Below, piece after piece: positions 59,255 to 64,000 of a stretch of 64,000 bases of DNA. The translations under genes were made by a program, and so were the position numbers. Origin of the DNA: Marine Group I thaumarchaeote (lineage in GTDB: Archaea; Thermoproteota; Nitrososphaeria; Nitrososphaerales; Nitrosopumilaceae); contig JACASX010000001.1 of the NCBI GenBank assembly GCA_013390745.1, forward strand, positions 124,001 through 188,000. Reading direction: 5' to 3'. The notes below the pieces were generated by a model. It saw only the letters and a program-made list of their open reading frames with translations. It was not told the origin of the DNA and made no database searches. The stretch's first letter is position 1, and the number at the start of each line of letters is the position of its first letter.

Positions 59255-60694
59255 TTGAGTAAAGAGGTTGGTATCACAGTTTCAAAGAGTGAAAATTTTA
59301 GTGAGTGGTATACACAAGTTGTTATCAAGACAGAGCTTGCTGATTATGCACCAGTCAAGGGATTAATAGTCCTAAGACCTGATGGTTACTCCATCTGGGA
59401 ATCAATCAAGGAATCACTTGATAAAAAACTGAAAGAAACCGGTCACAGGAATGGATTTTTGCCCGTGCTGATACCTGAATCATTACTTGCTAAAGAAAAA
59501 GAACATTTTGAAGGACTTAACCCTGAAGTTTTTTGGGTTACACATTCAGGAAATTCAGAGATTGGTGAAAGACTTGCACTTCGTCCTACTTCCGAAACGC
59601 TTGCGTACTCACTTTTTTCTAAGTGGATAAGAAGTTGGAGAGACCTACCACTAAAAATTAATTTTTGGAATTCAGCATTAAGAGCAGAGATTAAAGGTAC
59701 AAAACCATTTCTAAGGACATCAGAATTTTTGTGGCAGGAGGGTCATACAGTTCATGCAACAAAAGATGAAGCTGAAAAGGAAGTTGCCGATATTTTGGAG
59801 CTGTATAAAAAAACTATAGAAGAAGAACTGGCAGTACCTGTAGTGACTGGGAAAAAAAGTGAGAAAGACAAATTTGTTGGTGCAGTTTACACTAATACAC
59901 TTGAATCATTAATGCCAGACGGCAAGGCACTACAAATGGGAACGTCTCATTTCTTGGGTCAGAATTTTTCCAAACCATTTGACGTCAAATATCTTGATGA
60001 GAATAATAGTGAAACTTTTGCATGGCAAACATCATGGGGAGTTTCATGGAGATTGATAGGTGGTATGATTATGACGCATGGAGACGACAAGGGACTAGTC
60101 TTGCCACCAAAAGTAGCTCCTATTCAGGTTGTTATAATTCCAATCTATTATTCAAAGGAGGATAAAGAAAATGTGTTACAAAAAGCATGTAAAATCAAAG
60201 ACAGTTTATCTAATAACGATATACGCGTTCATCTAGACGATAGAGAGCATCTGACTCCAGGTTTCAAGTTCAATGATTGGGAGATGAGGGGTATACCAAT
60301 ACGAATTGAAATTGGTCCTAAAGATATTGCTAAAAATCAAATAGTATTGGCTAGGAGACATAATCAAACAAAAATTAGTCTTGATATAGATGGATTTACA
60401 GAAAAAACTCTGTCAGAACTAAAAAATATTCAGAAGGAAATGTTTGATGCTGCTAAAAAAATACTTGATGAAAGGGTTGTTAGAGTCTCTGAATACCAGC
60501 AATTCAAAAAAGAATTAGAGAATGGAAAAATGATTGATTGTTCCTGGTGTGGTAATCAAACATGTGAAGACAAGATCAAAGAGGAGACTGGCGCAGATCT
60601 GCGCGTTATTCCATCTGATAACACTAAAGCGGAAACATGTATTTACTGTAAAAATTCAGGCACTACAAATGTGCTCTTTGCTCGTGGCTACTGA
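59255..60694 (+). CDS. proS: Prolyl-tRNA synthetase, archaeal/eukaryal type
   Basis: 479 residues, class II. TTG start: the in-frame upstream ATG at 59240 is followed by a stop. Motif 2 region FLRTSEFLWQEGHT, motif 3 WGVSWRLIGGMIMTHGDD, anticodon domain (about 290-390), and the C-terminal zinc-binding domain of the archaeal type (CSWCGNQTCEDKI, CIYCKNSG) ending in Tyr. Charges tRNA-Pro. Confidence 0.95.
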   Translation: MSKEVGITVSKSENFSEWYTQVVIKTELADYAPVKGLIVLRPDGYSIWESIKESLDKKLKETGHRNGFLPVLIPESLLAKEKEHFEGLNPEVFWVTHSGNSEIGERLALRPTSETLAYSLFSKWIRSWRDLPLKINFWNSALRAEIKGTKPFLRTSEFLWQEGHTVHATKDEAEKEVADILELYKKTIEEELAVPVVTGKKSEKDKFVGAVYTNTLESLMPDGKALQMGTSHFLGQNFSKPFDVKYLDENNSETFAWQTSWGVSWRLIGGMIMTHGDDKGLVLPPKVAPIQVVIIPIYYSKEDKENVLQKACKIKDSLSNNDIRVHLDDREHLTPGFKFNDWEMRGIPIRIEIGPKDIAKNQIVLARRHNQTKISLDIDGFTEKTLSELKNIQKEMFDAAKKILDERVVRVSEYQQFKKELENGKMIDCSWCGNQTCEDKIKEETGADLRVIPSDNTKAETCIYCKNSGTTNVLFARGY

Positions 60695-60708
60695 ATAAGT
60701 GAAATATT

Positions 60709-61008
60709 ATGGGTATAAACGTAAAATTTACTGTTGCGGTTATCGCAGTTGCTGTGATAGGATTTACTGCATCTTCTTATTTTTTCAGTACACAGCCTAT
60801 ACCCAGCGACTGGATGTTTGATAAATCTAAGTATATTCAAGAAATAGATGCTTGCCTAGAAGCCCATTCCTTTGATGATATATCTATCAATTCATTTGGA
60901 AAAAGTTTTGTAACAAATTTGAAACAACAAGCTGAAGCATCTCAAAGCGAGGAGGAAGTCAAAGAAATTCTGAATAGGTTATACGATATTACAAGTTGTG
61001 AACCATAG
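60709..61008 (+). CDS. Membrane-anchored hypothetical protein
   Basis: 99 residues. N-terminal hydrophobic anchor (VAVIAVAVIGFTASSYFF, about 9-26), extracytoplasmic helical domain with two cysteines (DACLEAH and TSCEP) that could pair. Starts 14 nt after proS. No family recognised. Confidence 0.72.
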   Translation: MGINVKFTVAVIAVAVIGFTASSYFFSTQPIPSDWMFDKSKYIQEIDACLEAHSFDDISINSFGKSFVTNLKQQAEASQSEEEVKEILNRLYDITSCEP

Positions 61009-61014
61009 GACAAA

Positions 61015-61119
61015 ATGAGTGAAACTAGGAAAAAATGTATCATTTGTGGCTGTCAGGATCATCGATTTGTTGGATGCATTAAACATAAAACTAGAAAGTG
61101 TAGTTGCTACAACTCCTAG
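61015..61119 (+). CDS. 34-residue Cys/His-rich zinc microprotein
   Basis: Frame MSETRKKCIICGCQDHR and on: cysteines at 8, 11, 13, 21, 29 and 31 plus His16 and His24, eight potential ligands in 34 residues. Two zinc sites are possible. It follows the anchored protein by 6 nt on the same strand, so it is probably in the proS transcript. The ligand density makes a chance frame unlikely. Confidence 0.6.
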   Translation: MSETRKKCIICGCQDHRFVGCIKHKTRKCSCYNS

Positions 61120-61121
61120 CC

Positions 61122-61132
61122 AAAAATATAAT
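61122..61132 (+). promoter_or_regulatory. TATA-like box for egtB
   Basis: AAAAATATAAT; the start predicted about 26 nt downstream falls near 61150-61158, that is inside the 19-bp duplication and just before its second ATG, leaving a short leader before the egtB ATG at 61177. Confidence 0.4.
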
Positions 61133-61137
61133 ATGAA

Positions 61138-61175
61138 CATGACAAAAATAGATTGGCATGACAAAAATAGATTGG
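61138..61175 (+). repeat. 19-bp tandem duplication at the egtB start
   Basis: CATGACAAAAATAGATTGG occurs twice, exactly, at 61138-61156 and 61157-61175, and the next bases CATGACAA begin a third copy that contains the egtB ATG. ATGs at 61139, 61158 and 61177 are in three different frames. The frame from 61139 (13 codons) stops with the TGA overlapping the egtB ATG (ATGA). Confidence 0.9.
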
Positions 61176-61176
61176 C

Positions 61177-62481
61177 ATGACAACAATTTCAAGACAAAAA
61201 TCAATTCTTCTTAAGCAGTTCAATGAAACAAGAGCTAGAACACTAAGTCTGGTACAAACACTGGAAAAAGATGATTTCATTGTACAAACCGCTCCTTTTA
61301 TGAGCCCACCAAAATGGCATTTGGGGCATGTTAGCTGGCTTCTTGAAGTTGTTATGAGTAAAACCATAAACGACTATGAGTTTTATTCACAGGAATTTAG
61401 CGAGTACCTCAATTCTTACTATCATCAATTTGGTGAACCACATGACAAGGATAAGAGAGGGCTGGCAACAAGACCAACAATTGATCAAGTCTTTGAGTAT
61501 TTTCACATGATAACTAACAAGGTTACTAGCATTTTACAGAATGAAATGCTAGATGAAAAAATACAGCAGCTATTCTTTATGGCAATAAACCACGAATGCC
61601 AACATCAAGAGCTTTTAGTGTATGATTTACAACATCTATTGGCAGACAGATATAGACCTCTGACAAAAAATCCTTTGCCAACACCATCGCTGCAGGAATC
61701 TACATCTATCAAAATTAATGGCGGTTTGTATATCATGGGATATCCGGGAGATCAGTTTTGTTATGATATTGAGTTACCTGAACACAAAGTGTATCTTGAT
61801 AACTACAAAATTGACTCGTACCCAATTACAAACAAACAATACATGAAATTTGTCGAAGACGGGGGTTATGATGATTTCAAATACTGGCTCTCTGATGGTT
61901 GGGACAAAATACAAAATGAAAAATGGAATGCTCCAATGTATTGGGAAAAGATTGATGGGCAATGGATGACATGTAACTTTTTGGGAAAACGAAAGATTAA
62001 CCCGAATGACCCTGTATGTCATGTTAGTTATTACGAAGCAGCCGCGTATTGCAAATGGGCAAACAAAAGATTACCAACTGAGGCAGAATGGGAAAAAGCT
62101 GCTTGCTGGAATGAGAAGAAGCAGATAAAAACAATTTTTCCATGGGGTAATGAATCTCCAGATCCTCTACATGCAAATTTATTAGAATCGTACCTTTGGA
62201 ATTGTTCTGAAATAGGTGCGTATCCCAATGGTAAAAGCCATTACGGATGTCATCAAATGATTGGAGATGTATGGGAATGGACATCAACAGAATTCTCTGG
62301 TTATCCTAAATTTAAGACAGGATTTTCTGAATACAATGACAAATGGTTTGCAAACCAAAAAGTGTTAAGGGGTGGTTCATTTGGTACACCATCAATTTCT
62401 ATCCGCGGAAGTTATAGAAACTTTTTCAGATTAGATGAAAGGTGGCTCTTTTCAGGATTTAGATGCGCTGAATATACCTAA
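61177..62481 (+). CDS. egtB: EgtB-like sulfoxide synthase
   Basis: 434 residues. N-terminal DinB-type domain with iron ligands His51 (HLGHVSW) and the HECQH pair (about 139 and 143), then a C-terminal FGE-sulfatase/SUMF1 domain (about 170-434: FPWGNES, HQMIGDVWEWTSTEF, VLRGGSFGTP, GFRCAEY). EgtB joins a Cys or gamma-Glu-Cys thiol to trimethylhistidine with O2, the key C-S step of ergothioneine synthesis. The convergent egtD supplies trimethylhistidine. No egtA, egtC or egtE is seen nearby. Confidence 0.9.
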   Translation: MTTISRQKSILLKQFNETRARTLSLVQTLEKDDFIVQTAPFMSPPKWHLGHVSWLLEVVMSKTINDYEFYSQEFSEYLNSYYHQFGEPHDKDKRGLATRPTIDQVFEYFHMITNKVTSILQNEMLDEKIQQLFFMAINHECQHQELLVYDLQHLLADRYRPLTKNPLPTPSLQESTSIKINGGLYIMGYPGDQFCYDIELPEHKVYLDNYKIDSYPITNKQYMKFVEDGGYDDFKYWLSDGWDKIQNEKWNAPMYWEKIDGQWMTCNFLGKRKINPNDPVCHVSYYEAAAYCKWANKRLPTEAEWEKAACWNEKKQIKTIFPWGNESPDPLHANLLESYLWNCSEIGAYPNGKSHYGCHQMIGDVWEWTSTEFSGYPKFKTGFSEYNDKWFANQKVLRGGSFGTPSISIRGSYRNFFRLDERWLFSGFRCAEYT

Positions 62482-63506
62482 TCGTTTTTTGAAAGCAAAA
62501 CTAAACAAAAGTACCGCCTCTCATCAAACCATATATCTTTAATTCGAAAACCAGACATTGAAAATATTTCTTTGATTTTTGAAATCGTATATTTGTATGA
62601 ATTTTCTGTATGAATTAATTCATCTTGCTTAATTGGCAATACCATTCCAGCCTTATGAATTTCCACTGTCTGGTTTTCTAAAGAACGTAAGTATATCTCA
62701 ACTCTGTTTTTGTATTCGTTATAAAATGCGTGATGTGCAAATTTGTTTATGTTAAAATTACCATCTAACTCTGAATTAATTCTTGACAAAACATTAAGAT
62801 TAAATTTTGCAGTAACACCCTGTGAATCATTATATGCATATTCTAACACTGTTTTATCCTTTACAAGATCCAAACCGATTAAAAATAAATCATTTTTCTT
62901 CATGGAAGAATTTACTTTTTGTAAAAATATTAGCCCATGCTCATAATCAAAGTTTCCAAAGCTAGAACCTAAAAATGCAATTAGGTTTTTCTTATTATCA
63001 TAATTTTTTATAAATTCTAATCCACTTTCGTAATTATCAATTATACCGGTAATATGCAAATTTTCATAGTCATCAAGTAATATTGTAGAACTTTCTTTAA
63101 GTATCTTGGAAATATCGATGGGAAAATATTCAATATGTTTATGCAACCTTTCTAGAATAGAAAGTAGTATTCTAGTTTTTTTTGATGATCCACTTCCCAA
63201 TTCAACTAACCTGAAATCTCCATTCAGATGTGATGGTAGTTTATCATATAGCTGTGTTAATATGCCAATTTCAGTTCTTGTTAGATAGTATTCTGGTAAT
63301 TTACATATCTCTTCAAAAAGTTGGGAGCCTTTTTTATCATAGAAAAATTTTGGATGAATTGATTTTTGTTTTTGAGCTAAACTGGATGATAATTCCTGAG
63401 CAAATGTTTTCTGTAATTTATCTCTGGATGGTTCATAGTAACAAAGTCGTTTATCTACAACATATTTTGTGTATCCTCGTTTCCTTTGAATAGATTTTAG
63501 ACTCAT
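62478..63506 (-). CDS. egtD: L-histidine N-alpha-methyltransferase (EgtD-like)
   Basis: About 342 residues from the ATG giving MSLKSIQRK. SAM motif LVELGSGSSKKTRILL, YFPIDIS, LIAFLGSSFGNF and the histidine-site segment FAHHAFYNEYKNRVEIYLRS, all typical of EgtD. It makes hercynine (trimethylhistidine), substrate of EgtB. Its stop overlaps the egtB stop by 4 nt on the opposite strand. Confidence 0.9.
   Translation of the reverse strand: MSLKSIQRKRGYTKYVVDKRLCYYEPSRDKLQKTFAQELSSSLAQKQKSIHPKFFYDKKGSQLFEEICKLPEYYLTRTEIGILTQLYDKLPSHLNGDFRLVELGSGSSKKTRILLSILERLHKHIEYFPIDISKILKESSTILLDDYENLHITGIIDNYESGLEFIKNYDNKKNLIAFLGSSFGNFDYEHGLIFLQKVNSSMKKNDLFLIGLDLVKDKTVLEYAYNDSQGVTAKFNLNVLSRINSELDGNFNINKFAHHAFYNEYKNRVEIYLRSLENQTVEIHKAGMVLPIKQDELIHTENSYKYTISKIKEIFSMSGFRIKDIWFDERRYFCLVLLSKND
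62485..62490 (+). terminator. T-run just past the egtB stop
   Basis: TTTTTT follows the egtB stop; it lies within the convergent egtD coding end, so if functional the egtB terminator is embedded in egtD. Confidence 0.3.
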
Positions 63507-63573
63507 AAGATGCACCAAAATTTTAACCAAATAAAGTCTTTTTGTAATAATCTAGAATCATTTATTATTTCTT

Positions 63574-63580
63574 GATATAC
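63574..63580 (+). promoter_or_regulatory. TATA-like box for ABC ATPase gene
   Basis: GATATAC about 22-25 nt before the TTG starts at 63599/63602. Confidence 0.35.
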
Positions 63581-63598
63581 TAGTCAGCCAATAACAAT

Positions 63599-64000
63599 TT
63601 GTTGGATGAAATTCTAAGAGTTGAGGGACTATCCAAACAGTTTTCCAAAAAAAATATGTTTAGTTCAAAAACATCTGTAGTGAAAGCAGTGGAAGATGTT
63701 TCATTTTCTCTGCATAATAACGAAGTACTTGTTATTGCCGGGGAATCAGGTTCAGGCAAAACAACAATAGCCAAATTAATTCTTGGAGCGATAACACCAG
63801 ATTCTGGCAAGGTTATTTTTCAGGGGGAGGAGATTAAAGATGATTCAAAAAGTTTGATGAAGATTAGAATGCATTGCCAAATGGTACACCAAGATCCTTA
63901 TGATTCGATTAACCCTAGAATGAAAGTTAAGGATATTGTTTCTGAACCACTAGAGATCCATAATATTGGTGATGGTTTAGAAAGAGAAAAGATCGTTTTG
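63599..64000 (+). CDS. Peptide-type ABC transporter ATPase, cut by right edge
   Basis: At least 134 residues; the 3' part lies beyond the window. TTG start (no ATG fits; stop in frame upstream). Walker A GESGSGKTT, Q-loop MVHQDPYDSINPR and the DIVSEPLEIH segment are typical of OppF/DppF, the ATPase of oligopeptide/dipeptide and related nickel importers. Signature and Walker B lie past the edge. Confidence 0.88.
   Translation, partial: MLDEILRVEGLSKQFSKKNMFSSKTSVVKAVEDVSFSLHNNEVLVIAGESGSGKTTIAKLILGAITPDSGKVIFQGEEIKDDSKSLMKIRMHCQMVHQDPYDSINPRMKVKDIVSEPLEIHNIGDGLEREKIVL

Overview
The window reads as a stretch of chromosome from a low-GC, Nitrosopumilus-like ammonia-oxidising archaeon (Nitrososphaerota/Thaumarchaeota). 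This rests on the gene set, not on any database search: an archaeal TFB, a CdvA-type division protein, a proteasome beta subunit, B-family DNA polymerase with a PIP box, DRG and YchF/Ygr210-type GTPases, ThyX-type thymidylate synthase, CofE, and the B12-dependent methylmalonyl-CoA branch (epimerase, two-part mutase, MeaB) used in the 3-hydroxypropionate/4-hydroxybutyrate CO2-fixation cycle. Many starts have a TATA-like box about 25-28 nt upstream, which suggests leaderless mRNAs. Genes are tightly packed, often with 1-8 nt overlaps. I see no rRNA, tRNA, CRISPR array or intact insertion sequence.

Layout. 0-6.7 kb: polB (cut by the left edge), a SemiSWEET transporter, tpiA, ppdK and an HTH-CBS regulator. 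6.7-14.8 kb: the methylmalonyl-CoA block (meaB-mcmA-mce on the minus strand, mcmB on the plus strand), separated by a 1.6-kb islet (9.83-11.40 kb) of tiny genes, palindromes and helically phased short repeats, plus an M1 aminopeptidase. 14.8-26.9 kb: ilvC, a pseudo-GTPase elongation-factor relative, metG, ahcY, a Rieske protein, nadE, cysS, a GTPase and birA, with several zinc-ribbon microproteins between them. 27-34 kb: a secreted TPR/metalloprotease protein, TFB, an Lrp-type RAM protein, a QueD/PTPS protein, an acyl-CoA synthetase and cdvA. 34.5-41.8 kb: a fused double ThyX, msrB, homoserine dehydrogenase, a PUA protein, a proteasome beta subunit that seems to lack its catalytic Thr1, an M20 peptidase, nnrD and trmI.

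41.8-50.6 kb: a large secreted pentapeptide-repeat protein, argS, a HAD phosphatase, a DRG GTPase, a collagen-like protein with 68 uninterrupted Gly-X-Y triplets, and a TPR protein. 50.6-56.2 kb: a sulfur-handling neighbourhood (rhodanese, siroheme sulfite/nitrite reductase, Thi4 with an apparent active-site Cys, an unknown protein, thioredoxin reductase, TusA). 56.2-64 kb: a PHP phosphoesterase, cofE, a SerB-like phosphatase, a lysine-rich SWIB-like protein, proS, a Cys-rich microprotein, a convergent egtB/egtD pair (ergothioneine-type chemistry), and the start of a peptide-type ABC transporter ATPase.

The most unusual items are the phased-repeat microgene islet (9.83-11.40 kb), the tandem ThyX whose two halves have lost different parts of the motif, the Thr1-less proteasome beta subunit, the collagen-like protein, the KNNAxWW repeat shared by two secreted proteins, the 19-bp duplication at the egtB start, and the Cys-type Thi4.
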